This document shows, piece by piece, positions 15,915-25,097 of a DNA stretch of 64,000 nucleotides. A program made the translations under genes and the position numbers. The number at the start of each line of letters is the position of its first letter. The stretch's first letter is position 1. The notes under the pieces are model-generated. The model saw only the letters and a program-made list of their open reading frames with translations. It was not told where the DNA came from and did not search any database. Source of the DNA: ZC4RG35 sp040878345 (GTDB taxonomy: Bacteria > Actinomycetota > Acidimicrobiia > Spongiisociales > ZC4RG35). Where the stretch lies: NCBI GenBank assembly GCA_040878345.1, contig JBBDML010000003.1:1-64000 (forward strand), in the 5' to 3' direction.

Positions 15915-17510
15915 CTACGCCTTCGTCGAGAGGTCGCCGATGATTTGTTGGGAGGCGAACCGGCCCGGGGCTCCCATCACGCAGCCTCCGGGATGTGTTC
16001 CCGAACCGCACTGGTAGTAGCCATCGATTGGGGTCCGGTACTGGTTCCACCCCGGCGCCGGGCGGAAGAAGAACATTTGTGGCGCCAGGAACTCCCCGGC
16101 GAAGATGTTCCCCTCGCTCAACCCCACCACCCGCTCGATGTCGAGGGGAGTGACCACCTCACGGTGGAGCACCAGGTCGCCGAAACCGGGGAATACCTCC
16201 TCGAGCCGGGCCTGGACGATGTCCCCCAGCCGATCCCGCTCGGTGTCCCAGTCACTCTCCTTGAGGTGATAGGGCGCGTATTGGATGAAGTTGGACATCA
16301 CCGCCTTGCCGGGGGGCGCCATGTCGGGATCGACATTGGACTGGATGCAGGAGTCGATGTAGGGCCTTTGGCTGTACCACCCGTACTTGGCGTCATCGAA
16401 GGCCCGCTCCAGATAGTCGAGGCTGGGCCCGATGTTGATGAAGCCCCGGTACATGTCGGAGCGACCGGGGAGGGCCGGGAAGGTCGGGTTGGCGTCGAGG
16501 GCGAAATTGACCTTGGCCGAGGTCCCCTGGAAGCGGAACCGCTCGATGTCCTCCACCAGGTCTGACGGAAGCTCCCTGGGGTTGACGAGTTGGAGGAAGG
16601 TGCGTCGGGGGTCGAGGGCGCTGACCACGGTCTTGGCCGCGATCTCGGTCCCGTCCTCGAGGACCACACCGGTTGCCTGGCCGTTCTTGGTCACCAAGTG
16701 GTCGACCGGTGACTCGAGCCTGATCTCGGCCCCGAAAGCCTCGGCGGCACGCGCCAGCACCTGGGTGAATCCGCCGTTGCCCCCCTTGTGGAATGCCCAG
16801 GCCCCGTAGGCGCCATCGTGCTCTCCGAAGGAGTGGTAGAGGAGCACCAGCCCCGAGCCCTGGGACCGCGGTCCCACCTTGGTCCCGATGATCCCCGAAG
16901 AGGCCAGCAGGCCCTGGAGGATGTCGGACTCGAAGTAGTCCTCGAGGATGTCGGCGGCGCTCCCGGTGAGCAGCCGGACCAGGTTGTGCAGCACCCGTGG
17001 CGGGAGGTCGGCGAGGTAGGCGCCGATCGCCGCCATCTTGGCCCGCTCCTCGGGGTCCTTGGAGGTGATGTCGGGTGGGATCGAGTCCATCAGGGGCCGG
17101 ATGGCGTGGACCGTCTGTTCCATCATGTGGCTGTAGGCGTCATAGGCGTCGGCGTCGCGCCGGGAGTGGCGGGCGATCTCGTGGTGGTTGTCGTCCTTGT
17201 CCTGACCGAACATCAGGTAGTCGCCGTTCTCCATCGGGGCGAAGGTCGAAGGCATCAGCAGGGGCATGAATCCGTGCTTGGTCAGCTCCAGCTCGTGGAT
17301 GATCTCGGGGCGGAGCAGGCTGAGGGCGTAGGAGAAGGTGGTGAAGCTGAAACCCGGGTAGAGCTCCTCGGTGATGGCGGCGCCCCCCACCAGGTGTCGC
17401 CGCTCGAGGATCAGGGTGTTGAGCCCGGCTTTGGCCAGGTAGGCCCCGTTGACCAGGCCGTTGTGGCCCCCGCCGATGACGATGGCGTCGTATTTGTTCT
17501 TGGTGGCCAT
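15915..17510 (-). CDS. FAD-dependent oxidoreductase, phytoene-desaturase/PYROXD2-like
   Basis: This 531-residue flavoprotein has an N-terminal dinucleotide fold DAIVIGGGHNGLVNGAYLAK and the ERRHLVGGAAITEELYPGFS signature of CrtI-like enzymes. The C-terminus is GGCVMGAPGRFASQQI, the usual final FAD contact. The family covers carotenoid desaturases, but this subgroup is mostly uncharacterised. No carotenoid genes are nearby. It directly follows the GcvT-like gene (8 bp) on the same strand, downstream of operator A of the TetR-type regulon, so an amine or methylated substrate is more likely than phytoene (inference). Confidence 0.8.
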   Translation of the reverse strand: MATKNKYDAIVIGGGHNGLVNGAYLAKAGLNTLILERRHLVGGAAITEELYPGFSFTTFSYALSLLRPEIIHELELTKHGFMPLLMPSTFAPMENGDYLMFGQDKDDNHHEIARHSRRDADAYDAYSHMMEQTVHAIRPLMDSIPPDITSKDPEERAKMAAIGAYLADLPPRVLHNLVRLLTGSAADILEDYFESDILQGLLASSGIIGTKVGPRSQGSGLVLLYHSFGEHDGAYGAWAFHKGGNGGFTQVLARAAEAFGAEIRLESPVDHLVTKNGQATGVVLEDGTEIAAKTVVSALDPRRTFLQLVNPRELPSDLVEDIERFRFQGTSAKVNFALDANPTFPALPGRSDMYRGFINIGPSLDYLERAFDDAKYGWYSQRPYIDSCIQSNVDPDMAPPGKAVMSNFIQYAPYHLKESDWDTERDRLGDIVQARLEEVFPGFGDLVLHREVVTPLDIERVVGLSEGNIFAGEFLAPQMFFFRPAPGWNQYRTPIDGYYQCGSGTHPGGCVMGAPGRFASQQIIGDLSTKA

Positions 17511-17518
17511 GCGCTACC

Positions 17519-18718
17519 TCAGGCTGTCTTTCTCGGTGGGTTGTAGAAGGGCATCCGGGTCACCTCGGCGTCCACCATCTCATAACGGTGGTCGATGGTG
17601 ACCTCCAGGCTGAGTTTGGTCCCCAGTTTGGCGTGGTCGGGGCGAATCCTGGCGATCCCGATGTGGCGCTGCATCATCGGGGAGTAGACGAAGCTCGGCG
17701 TCCACCCGATCTGGGTCACCTTCTTGTCGTACAGCATCATCCCGCTGTGCTCGGGGGTGTGGTCCTTGGGTGGGACCACACCCCGGGAGTTGTAGGCCCG
17801 GTTCCAATCCTCCCAGTCGACGGTGATCCCCACCGTCCTCCACCGTGAGGTCCCATCCTTGATCTCACGCTCGATGGCGCTGCGGCCGATGAAGGCCCGG
17901 TCGTCGTCGTCGAGGCCGCGGATCATCCATCCCATGTTGAGCTCGAGGGCGGTGGCGCGTTGGTCGTCATTCCAGGCATAGCGGGCCGAGTGGAAGTCGA
18001 CGTCGATCAGGATGAGCCCGGCCTCGATCCTGGTGATCAGCAGGGCGGTCTGGCCGGCCGGGATCACGCCGTAGGGGGCGGCGACCTCGAAGAGACGATC
18101 CCAGACGTCGAGAGCGTGGTCCCGCCCGACCCATATCTCGTATCCGAGGTCACCGGTGTATCCGGTGCGGGAGATGGTCACCGGCGTGTTGCCGATCTTG
18201 GAGGGTGTGAGATGGAAGTAGCCGATCCCCGCCATCTCAGGGGCCAGCTTGACCAGGATCTCCCTGGCATATGGGCCCTGGAGGGCGAGGGCCCCGTACT
18301 CGTCGGAGACGTCTTCGATGCCGACAGACAGCGACCCGACCAGGTCCTCGAAGTAGGCCAGGTTCGGCTCGGCCGCGGTGAGAAGGAACTCGTCGTCGGA
18401 GTGACGCAGGATCACCCCGTCCTCGATCATCCATCCTTCGTCGTCGGACCAGGCGGTGTAATGGGCCTGCCCGGGACGGCACTTGCGGATGTCGCGGGTG
18501 AGCACCCCGGCGAGGAACCTCTCGGCGTCGCTCCCGTAGATCCGGTACTTGTAGAGGGGGGAGGTGTCGATCACCGCCGCCGAGTTGCGGATGGCGAAAT
18601 ACTCGAACTTGTCCGACATCTGGTAGCGGTCGGTGGCCAGGTAACCCGACCAGTGGCTCCACAGACCGGTCTTGTTGGCCTCAGCGGTCCGGGGGTGGAA
18701 GGGTGTCTCGCGGATCAT
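17519..18718 (-). CDS. GcvT/DmdA-like tetrahydrofolate aminomethyltransferase
   Basis: This 399-residue protein of the glycine-cleavage T superfamily moves a one-carbon unit from an amine or sulfonium compound to tetrahydrofolate. Family features visible are AVIDTSPLYKYRIYGSDAER at the N-terminus, ALQGPYARE, SRTGYTGDLGYEIWV (the conserved folate-binding glycine/tyrosine region) and the C-terminal barrel with IGIARIRPDHA. No gcvH or gcvP is nearby, so it is not the housekeeping T-protein; DMSP, dimethylglycine or sarcosine-type demethylation is more likely. It starts 14 bp from operator A and is divergent from the amine oxidase gene. Confidence 0.8.
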   Translation of the reverse strand: MIRETPFHPRTAEANKTGLWSHWSGYLATDRYQMSDKFEYFAIRNSAAVIDTSPLYKYRIYGSDAERFLAGVLTRDIRKCRPGQAHYTAWSDDEGWMIEDGVILRHSDDEFLLTAAEPNLAYFEDLVGSLSVGIEDVSDEYGALALQGPYAREILVKLAPEMAGIGYFHLTPSKIGNTPVTISRTGYTGDLGYEIWVGRDHALDVWDRLFEVAAPYGVIPAGQTALLITRIEAGLILIDVDFHSARYAWNDDQRATALELNMGWMIRGLDDDDRAFIGRSAIEREIKDGTSRWRTVGITVDWEDWNRAYNSRGVVPPKDHTPEHSGMMLYDKKVTQIGWTPSFVYSPMMQRHIGIARIRPDHAKLGTKLSLEVTIDHRYEMVDAEVTRMPFYNPPRKTA

Positions 18719-18731
18719 TGCGCTCTTTCCT

Positions 18732-18745
18732 TGAACCGTCGTTCA
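18732..18745. promoter_or_regulatory. TetR-type operator A (TGAAC-CGTC-GTTCA)
   Basis: This inverted repeat lies in the 45-bp gap between the divergent GcvT-like and amine-oxidase genes. It matches four other sites in the window at 36148, 39367, 45077 and 45755. One of these lies just upstream of a tetR gene. Confidence 0.65.
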
Positions 18746-18763
18746 GAAACTAGCTTACCTCCG

Positions 18764-19947
18764 ATGAGTGTGGTGGTGATAGGGGCGGGACTGGCCGGTC
18801 TGGCCGCGGCGAGCCGTCTCCATCAGGCCGGAGTCGAGGTTCTCGTCCTCGAGGCCAGGGACCGGGTCGGGGGTCGGGTCTGGTCGTCGCAGCTCGAAAA
18901 CGGTGAGGTGGTGGAACTGGGCGGGGAGTGGATCGACTCCTCGCAGACCACCATCACCGACCTCGCCGCCGACCTGGGCCTGGGTTTGGTCGACACCAAA
19001 CAGGACTTCATCTCCCGGGATCTGATCGGGGGGCCGATGATCCCCGAGTCGGACCATGCCGACCTGGCTGACCGGGTGATGGAGGTGCTCGAGGGGCTCG
19101 GTGACCGACTCGACGAGGTCACCATGGCCGAGGTCCTCGCCGCCACCGGGGGCACCGGCCCGGCGATGACGGTGCTGGTCTCCCGTCTCACCGGGACCTT
19201 TGGGGTGCCGCTCGATCAGGTTTGGGCGGCGGAGATGAACGAAGAGTTCGGGATGGCGCAGGGCTCGGGGTATGTCCGGATCGACGGGGGCAACGACCGG
19301 ATCGCCCAAGAGATGGCTGTCTCCCTGGACGTCCGCCTCGACACCACGGTGACATCGGTCGGCCGGCCAGCGACGGGGCGGTGGTCACCACTGAGGAGGG
19401 CGCGATGGGGGCCGACGCCGTGGTGGTGGCAGTCCCCTTACCGGTGCTGCGAGCCCCTGGGTTCCTGGTGAATCCACCAGGCCACTGGGTCTGCGCTCTC
19501 GAGGGCCTGGGGATGGGCACTGCGGCCAAGCTGGCGGTGGCGACCCGGGACGAGCCTCCGATGTTCCGCCGTCAGGAGCCCGACATCCCTGGCTGGTACT
19601 GGACCGGGGCCCGACCCGATGGGGCCACCCGTCACGCCGTCACCGGGTTCGCCGGGACGTCAGTGGGGGTGGCGGCCATGATCGCCGACGCCGGTGTCAG
19701 GCTGGCGGTGGCCGCCCCGGAGGTGGTGTTGGACGGCGATCCGATCGTGGTCAATTGGGGCGCCGACCCGCGGGCCGGCGGCTGCTACTCGGCCATCGGC
19801 CCGGGTGGGAGCAGGTGGCTCCCCGCGTTGCAGGAGCCGTGGGGCCAGGTCTTCCTGGCCGGTGAGCACGTCAATGGCACGGGCACCATGGCGGGAGCGT
19901 TGAAGAGCGGGATGGAGGCAGCGGAACGGTTGCTCTCATCGGTTTGA
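18764..19947 (+). pseudogene. Flavin amine oxidase (MAO-like), single frameshift
   Basis: The first part (ATG 18764) has the FAD site VVVIGAGLAGLAAASRLHQA, then EARDRVGGRVWS and ELGGEWID, all typical of monoamine or polyamine oxidases. At about 19361-19370 (GGCCGGCCAG) the frame shifts. The next frame continues SDGAVVTTEEGAMGADAVVV and ends with GQVFLAGEHVNGTGTMAGAL, the conserved C-terminal FAD motif. Adding one base gives 395 codons, a plausible though short MAO. It is either a fresh pseudogene or an assembly error. It is divergent from the GcvT-like gene across operator A, so it belongs to the same regulon. It would oxidise an amine to an aldehyde. Confidence 0.75.
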
Positions 19948-20028
19948 CCGGTAGGCCCATCGTGTCGAAGGGCGGTGGTCGTTCAATCCCAATCCAAGTC
20001 TTGGCGAACCGGACGGCCCAAGACCCCA

Positions 20029-20523
20029 CTAGGGGGCCCCCAGGGCGGCGGCCCTCCATTCCTCGTCGGTCGAGGCACCGGCCTCGGTGGCCCTCATCAC
20101 TGCTTCGATCTGTGTCTTCGTGAGCTCATTGACCAGGCAGAACTCGTTTCCGAAAGGATCCTGCATCACCGCCCAATCGATGATGGGTGGCTCATCACCA
20201 TGTGACCTAGGACGCGGATAGAGGCTGGGCGGCTTCTTCACGAACCCACCGACGGCGACGATCTGGGTGATTGCCCGGTCCATGCCTTCATTCGGGGTCA
20301 GGTCGATGTGGGCCCGGTTGGGTTTCTCCCCCTTAGGGGTGTCGACCAACTGAAGGATGAACGCGTGCCGCCACGGGTCTCGGTGCCCCAGATATCCGAA
20401 TCGACCGTGCCAACCCTCCGGCTTCCCGATCACCTCGAGGCCCGTCACCGCAGACCAGAACGCGTAGCCCACCTCGAGGTCGTCGACGTCGATGACCGTG
20501 CAGCGATAGGTTCCTATCCCCAT
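20029..20523 (-). CDS. VOC-family protein, copy 2
   Basis: This 164-residue paralogue of the VOC protein at 6481-6975 has the same length and the same start. Shared stretches include GWHGRFGYLG, HIDLTPNEGMDRAI and AVMQDPFGNEFCLV. The two glyoxalase-like half-domains are complete. It is transcribed alone on the minus strand, with no PadR-type operator in front of it. Function is unknown. Confidence 0.78.
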   Translation of the reverse strand: MGIGTYRCTVIDVDDLEVGYAFWSAVTGLEVIGKPEGWHGRFGYLGHRDPWRHAFILQLVDTPKGEKPNRAHIDLTPNEGMDRAITQIVAVGGFVKKPPSLYPRPRSHGDEPPIIDWAVMQDPFGNEFCLVNELTKTQIEAVMRATEAGASTDEEWRAAALGAP

Positions 20524-20607
20524 ACGGGGAAGATACCGCCCGATCGGGTGGCGAGGCAGCGGGATGGTTGCTCTCCTCGGCTCGAGCCGCTCGCCCTCGC
20601 TTACCTG

Positions 20608-21960
20608 TCACGGGGACCGTCCTTTGGTGATGTAGCGGTGGCCCAACGGGCTGGTCCAGTGGTGCAACCCGTCGACGAGCCGGTAGGTCCAGCCCCCCTG
20701 GTGCCTGAGGATGTGGTCGTGGCGGCACTTGGGCGTGGTGTTCTCGAGGGTGTTGGGCCCGCCTTCGGCCAGAGGCTGGTTGTGGTCGATGTCGCAATCG
20801 GCCGCCGGCATCCGGCATCCGGGGAAGACGCAGGTGGGTTGTGTGGCGGCGAGGTGCCGTACGTGGCCCATGGTGGGCCGCCGGCGGGTGATCCCGGTGG
20901 CGACGACATTGCCGTTGTCGTCGATGGCGCTGAAGGTCCACTGGCTCCTGGTCTGCTGCGCCGCGACCTGGCGGGCGATGTCGGCCAGGATCGGTCCGAA
21001 GCCGGGTATCTCTGCCGCCTTGTCGTCGAGACCGGAGAGCGTGGTGAGATCGACCCGGATGTCAACGGAGCCCTTGCCCGAGCCCCGGTCGGTGGGCGAT
21101 CCGTCGAGTAGGTCGAGAAAGACATCGGCTCGAAGCTGGTCGTGAGTCCTGGTGTCTCCGCGGCTCTTGAGGTTGAGGGTGCACCCATTGATCCGGCGGC
21201 AGATGGCCCGGACCCGCTCGACCGGCAGGTCGTAGCCGTGGAGGTTGACGGTCCCGTCGATGGTGGGCTCGAACCAGACCCGGCGCTTCTCCACCGCGTT
21301 CTCGTAGCGTTCCCTGGCCTCCTTGGGGCTGACATCGATGGCGAGACGGCGGATCAGGGAGGCGATCTGACCGGTGGTCAGGTCCGGCGCCTGGTCGACG
21401 ATCTGGTCGATGATGTCGAGAGCCGTCTGCAGGGGGAGGTTGGCCACTCCCTCGACGATCACCTTGGCCCTGGCATGGTCGATGAGACCGGCGGCCAGGG
21501 CCTTGAGGATCCTCGGGTAATAGTCGACCAGATGGAGGGCGAAGGCGAGACGGGTCTCGGCGGCTCGCCGGGTCAGACACAACGCGGCTCGGATCTCGTC
21601 GGAGGCATACTCCCATTCATGCTCGGACCGTTCGTGCCAGTCGCTGCCGGGGGCGAGATGTGCCACCTCGGCCACATCGGAGGCGGCCTCGGCCTGATAG
21701 TGGGAGACAAGGCGCTCCCGGGCCTTCAACAGCCGGATCAGGTTGTGCCCGCCCACTCGCCGACGTTCGACCCGGTGGACTGCAGCAGCTAGGAAGATCC
21801 CGGGCGGCAATGACTCGAGCTCATCGGAGACTTGCTGTCGTCTCGATTCGGGGAAGGGGATCTTGGCCTCGGCGAGGGTCAGCGAGTAGATGAGGTCGTC
21901 GTTGAAACTGTTATCCGACAACTCCCCCGCTCGGAGCCCGATGGTATCGGTACCGAACAT
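20608..21960 (-). CDS. DUF222 and HNH endonuclease domain protein (13E12 type)
   Basis: This 450-residue protein has an N-terminal DUF222 region (about residues 60-300, with the typical LTRRAAETRLAFALHLVDYY and RARAKVIVEG-type helices) and a C-terminal HNH nuclease. The HNH centre is PTCVFPGCRMPAADCDIDHN, then QPLAEGGPNTLENTTPKCRH: two Cys pairs, D-H-N and a final H. Such genes occur in many copies in actinobacteria, including the 13E12 repeat family of mycobacteria, and may behave as mobile elements. There is no direct evidence of mobility here; I see no flanking repeats. Confidence 0.85.
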   Translation of the reverse strand: MFGTDTIGLRAGELSDNSFNDDLIYSLTLAEAKIPFPESRRQQVSDELESLPPGIFLAAAVHRVERRRVGGHNLIRLLKARERLVSHYQAEAASDVAEVAHLAPGSDWHERSEHEWEYASDEIRAALCLTRRAAETRLAFALHLVDYYPRILKALAAGLIDHARAKVIVEGVANLPLQTALDIIDQIVDQAPDLTTGQIASLIRRLAIDVSPKEARERYENAVEKRRVWFEPTIDGTVNLHGYDLPVERVRAICRRINGCTLNLKSRGDTRTHDQLRADVFLDLLDGSPTDRGSGKGSVDIRVDLTTLSGLDDKAAEIPGFGPILADIARQVAAQQTRSQWTFSAIDDNGNVVATGITRRRPTMGHVRHLAATQPTCVFPGCRMPAADCDIDHNQPLAEGGPNTLENTTPKCRHDHILRHQGGWTYRLVDGLHHWTSPLGHRYITKGRSP

Positions 21961-22138
21961 ATGTTCGAGAATACACTCGGTCTATGACAAATGTCAAGCC
22001 CATTCCACGATGATTTGTGTTGGAAATGGGTGCTTACGGAAGACCCCTTCAAGACCGGCGGATAGGCTCGCTTGAGAAGCCAATACAACCGATCGACGAT
22101 CCGACGCGTTTGTTGGGAGCTGCGAGGCATGGTAATCT

Positions 22139-22159
22139 AATGGTATGCGCACTACCATT
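22139..22159. promoter_or_regulatory. Inverted repeat overlapping the vapB start
   Basis: AATGGTA-TGCGCAC-TACCATT is a perfect 7-bp inverted repeat that contains the antitoxin start codon (22145). Binding of the AbrB-type antitoxin here would explain autoregulation. Confidence 0.5.
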
Positions 22160-22375
22160 GATAGGGCAGGTCGGGTGGTGATACCCAAGCCACTGAGAGA
22201 CGCCGTGGGGCTGGTGCCGGGAGAAGTCGAGATCCTGGTAGAAGGGGCTGCCCTTCGGGTGGCTCCTGTGGCTCTTGAGGGAACAGTCGAGCGACGGGGT
22301 CGTTTGGTCATCGATGCCGACTTGGTCCTGACCGATGCCGACGTTGACGCATTGAGATTCGCCGACCAACGATGA
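22145..22375 (+). CDS. vapB: AbrB/MazE-fold antitoxin (VapB)
   Basis: This 76-residue protein has an N-terminal swapped-hairpin AbrB domain (TTIDRAGRVVIPKPLRDAVG, then LVPGEVEIL). A C-terminal tail (ADLVLTDADVDALRFADQR) would wrap the toxin. It overlaps the PIN toxin gene by 4 bp (ATGA), the standard vapBC layout. An inverted repeat covers the start. Confidence 0.85.
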   Translation: MRTTIDRAGRVVIPKPLRDAVGLVPGEVEILVEGAALRVAPVALEGTVERRGRLVIDADLVLTDADVDALRFADQR

Positions 22376-22785
22376 CGGAGCCCGTCTACTTGGTCGATAC
22401 GAGTGTCGCCATCCCCCTGGTGGTGACAGGGCATGAAGCCCATGATCTCGTGACCGACTCGCTCGATGACAAACGGCTCGGCCTTGCTGGCCACGCGTGG
22501 TTCGAGTCCTTCTCGGTCCTGACCAGGCTCCCGCCCCCGGCGAGGCGTTCGCCTGCCGATGTGGTGGCGATTCTCGGCCACAACTTCCCCGCCTCCCGTT
22601 TTCTCGATCCCGACAAGTCAAAGACCGTCATTGACACGCTTGTGGCCCTGGGGGTCTCCGGTGGCTCGGTTTACGACGCACTGGTCGGCTACACCGCAGT
22701 GGCCCACGGCCTCCCGCTGGTCACCCGTGACGACCGGGCGCTCAAGCTGTACCGGGCGTTGGGTGCCTCCGTCACCATCCTGTGA
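22372..22785 (+). CDS. vapC: PIN-domain RNase toxin (VapC)
   Basis: This 137-residue PIN nuclease has the acidic residues for metal binding: Asp in YLVDTSVAIP, Glu in HAWFESFSVLTRL, Asp in GSVYDALVGYTA and the DD in LVTRDDRALKLY. It probably cleaves tRNA or another RNA when free of its antitoxin. It is translated from an ATGA overlap with vapB. It is complete. Confidence 0.87.
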   Translation: MTEPVYLVDTSVAIPLVVTGHEAHDLVTDSLDDKRLGLAGHAWFESFSVLTRLPPPARRSPADVVAILGHNFPASRFLDPDKSKTVIDTLVALGVSGGSVYDALVGYTAVAHGLPLVTRDDRALKLYRALGASVTIL

Positions 22786-22835
22786 CGAGGCGCAGCCTCA
22801 TCTTCACATCCATATGGAAGCATGCGAGTGGTGCG

Positions 22836-24287
22836 TCAGCCGCTAGCCGGTGTTTTAGCGATACCGATCACCGTCTCTCCCGAATCCACGTCGCCGGCCA
22901 CGAGAACGCTTCCTGCCGCGGTCAGGATGAACCGAACCCGTACTCCGGTGTCGACTTCTGGGGTTTCAACAGATGTCCAAGTCTCGCCGTCGCGGCTGTG
23001 CCAGATTCGGTTTTCGATTTCGGAAACGCTCAACCCGCTGCCCAGGCTGTAACCGGTGATGTAGGCCTCGGCCCCGTCCGTGGTGATGCTGGAGTATTGC
23101 CATTGACCACCCCCGATGGTGAGAGGCTGCCAAGCCAACCCGTCGCGGCTGATCCACACTCCTGAGTTGTCCTTTTGAGCGGGCGTGCTCCAGTAGGTGA
23201 GAGCCAGGATCCCGTACGGGGTTACGGATACATCCTCAACCGTGCCGACTAAGTCAGATGAAACGGGTTCGACCGAGAGAATCGCTTCACCCAAATACCT
23301 CCAGGTCACCGGCTCCCAGGTAGCCGGTTGGTCGGTCCCCGACGCTTCGCTGGGTACGTGTGGGCCCTTTTCACCGAGGACGACGAGGCCGCTATCCCAC
23401 GTCACAGCATTCATCTTCGACGAGGTTCCCTCGGGATCGGAACTGAGGGCGGTCAACTCCCATTCGACGCCATCCTGGCTGACCCAGATCGCCCCCTGTC
23501 TAATCACACTGGAGTCGTTGTCGTCGGTGACGAACCCGACTGCTACGAGCCCCAGAGGGGTGTCGCTGACGTCCTGTACGGCTCCCGAGAGGTCGACTGC
23601 ATCCCAACTCTCCCCTACATCGAGGGACACCCAGAGAGCCGAGCGGCCGGTCCTCGCGCCGGATTCGTCTTCTGTAACGGAAACCCCTCGGGCTATAAGG
23701 ATCGTCCCTGACGCCACGAGTTGGTCAATGGCCATGTTCGACTCGAGCTCAGCAATCTGCTGCCAAGCCACCCCATCGGGCGACGCCCAGACACCCTCGG
23801 ACGTTACGGCCCGCAATCCGGTGCCGATTGCCGCCACGACGGGCCCGATGCCCGGAAGCTCGCTGGCCGCCCATTCGAGTTCAACAGTCGGCAGGGTTGT
23901 GTTAGCGGGCGGGGAATTCGGGGTGGGGCTGGCTCCGGGAATAGTGGGGCCGGTCGGCTCAATTGGTTGCTCCAACGTCGACTCGTCGCCGTTGAGCACG
24001 AGAAGCAACGGCAATCCAAGTGCGAGCACTGTTGCGGCAGCGCCAAGGGCAATAAGAGCACGACTCCTCCGGTTATGACGGTGGGGGTGTGAGGAGTCAA
24101 GCTCAGCATCGTCGAGTATGTGCCACGGATCCTCCGATGGCGCCCTGCCCTCTGACGCCCGGACACCTTCGATCGCGATCGCGGCGTCAAGACGAGCCCG
24201 GGCAAGTCTTCTCCCTTCCTCGGTTGGGCTGTGTGGTTGGCTAGCCCGTCGCAAGAGCTCATCAACCGGGTGCTCGGGCTCGGTCAT
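22836..24287 (-). CDS. Membrane-anchored Asp-box (BNR-like) propeller protein, anti-sigma candidate
   Basis: This 483-residue protein has a cytoplasmic N-terminus of about 75 residues, a single membrane helix (76-98), a Pro/Thr-rich linker (about 105-135) and an extracytoplasmic domain. That domain has at least five Asp-box-like repeats (VWASPDGVAWQ, LWVSLDVGESW, IWVSQDGVEWE, VWISRDGLAWQ, IWHSRDGETWT), which indicate a beta-propeller. It overlaps the ECF sigma factor gene by 4 bp (ATGA), the usual position of an anti-sigma factor. The cytoplasmic part lacks an obvious zinc HxxxCxxC motif. The sigma-binding role is inferred from position and topology. Confidence 0.65.
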   Translation of the reverse strand: MTEPEHPVDELLRRASQPHSPTEEGRRLARARLDAAIAIEGVRASEGRAPSEDPWHILDDAELDSSHPHRHNRRSRALIALGAAATVLALGLPLLLVLNGDESTLEQPIEPTGPTIPGASPTPNSPPANTTLPTVELEWAASELPGIGPVVAAIGTGLRAVTSEGVWASPDGVAWQQIAELESNMAIDQLVASGTILIARGVSVTEDESGARTGRSALWVSLDVGESWDAVDLSGAVQDVSDTPLGLVAVGFVTDDNDSSVIRQGAIWVSQDGVEWELTALSSDPEGTSSKMNAVTWDSGLVVLGEKGPHVPSEASGTDQPATWEPVTWRYLGEAILSVEPVSSDLVGTVEDVSVTPYGILALTYWSTPAQKDNSGVWISRDGLAWQPLTIGGGQWQYSSITTDGAEAYITGYSLGSGLSVSEIENRIWHSRDGETWTSVETPEVDTGVRVRFILTAAGSVLVAGDVDSGETVIGIAKTPASG

Positions 24288-24898
24288 CGACTACCCCCCT
24301 TTGCTTTGACGGCTCGGTCAGTCATTCGCCCCAGCTCGGGTATCGCCTCGGTAATGAAGGTCCGGGCCCTCGAGATTCGCGACGCGACGGTCCCTGGCGG
24401 GACGCCAAGCACGCGACCGACTTCCTGATAGGTGAGACCGTCCACGGCGTATAGGAACAGAGCTTCGCGATCCGCGCGAGGAGTCTGGCGCCAGACCTGG
24501 AGGAGTCTTACGGCGGCGTCTCTGGCCATAACGCGATTCTCGCTGTCGGATTCAAAGCGAATCGCGGGCTCAGGTGCGAGGGCCAAACGTTCATGGCGGC
24601 GAGCGAAACGCGTCGTGTCTCCAACGATGTTTCGAGCTATCCCGTGCAGCCACGGCAGGCAGTTTGGGTAAGCGACGTCGTAACGCTTCCTGATTCGGAA
24701 GGCTCGTTCGAAGACCTCGGAGCAAACGTCGGACGCCTCGGTCACTGAGACCCGTCGTGCCACGAAGCGAAAGACGGCGTCATGATGCCGCTCGAAGATC
24801 GCCCCGAACCCTCTCGGGTCCGACAGCGACGCGTGGATGACATCCGCGTCGGTCAGTGATGGCTGGGCCAACTCGATTTGGACGGTAGTCCAACTCAC
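24284..24898 (-). CDS. ECF-type RNA polymerase sigma factor
   Basis: This is a 204-residue sigma-70 family protein. Region 2 is IFERHHDAVFRFVARRVSVT, with EASDVCSEVFERAFRIRKRY following. Region 4 is REALFLYAVDGLTYQEVGRV, then LGVPPGTVASRISRARTFI. GTG 24898, preceded by AGAGAAG, gives a normal ECF length. The open frame extends much further upstream, but that part is not sigma-like. It is cotranscribed with the membrane propeller protein, which probably holds it inactive. Confidence 0.85.
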   Translation of the reverse strand: MSWTTVQIELAQPSLTDADVIHASLSDPRGFGAIFERHHDAVFRFVARRVSVTEASDVCSEVFERAFRIRKRYDVAYPNCLPWLHGIARNIVGDTTRFARRHERLALAPEPAIRFESDSENRVMARDAAVRLLQVWRQTPRADREALFLYAVDGLTYQEVGRVLGVPPGTVASRISRARTFITEAIPELGRMTDRAVKAKGGSR

Positions 24899-25097
24899 AT
24901 CTTCTCTTCCTCGGGCCACGAAGCGGATTCGTCTCGCCGACAAACAGAGAGTGAGATCGTCACCTGGACAGGAGTGGATATGAGATCGCGAACCTTGAGA
25001 GCGTTCGGCGTCGCGGCCAGGGTCATCTACGGCGGTGACTTTTACATGACCGCCTCCTACTGATCCGGGAGCTTGGACCAATATCACCGCAGCCAAT

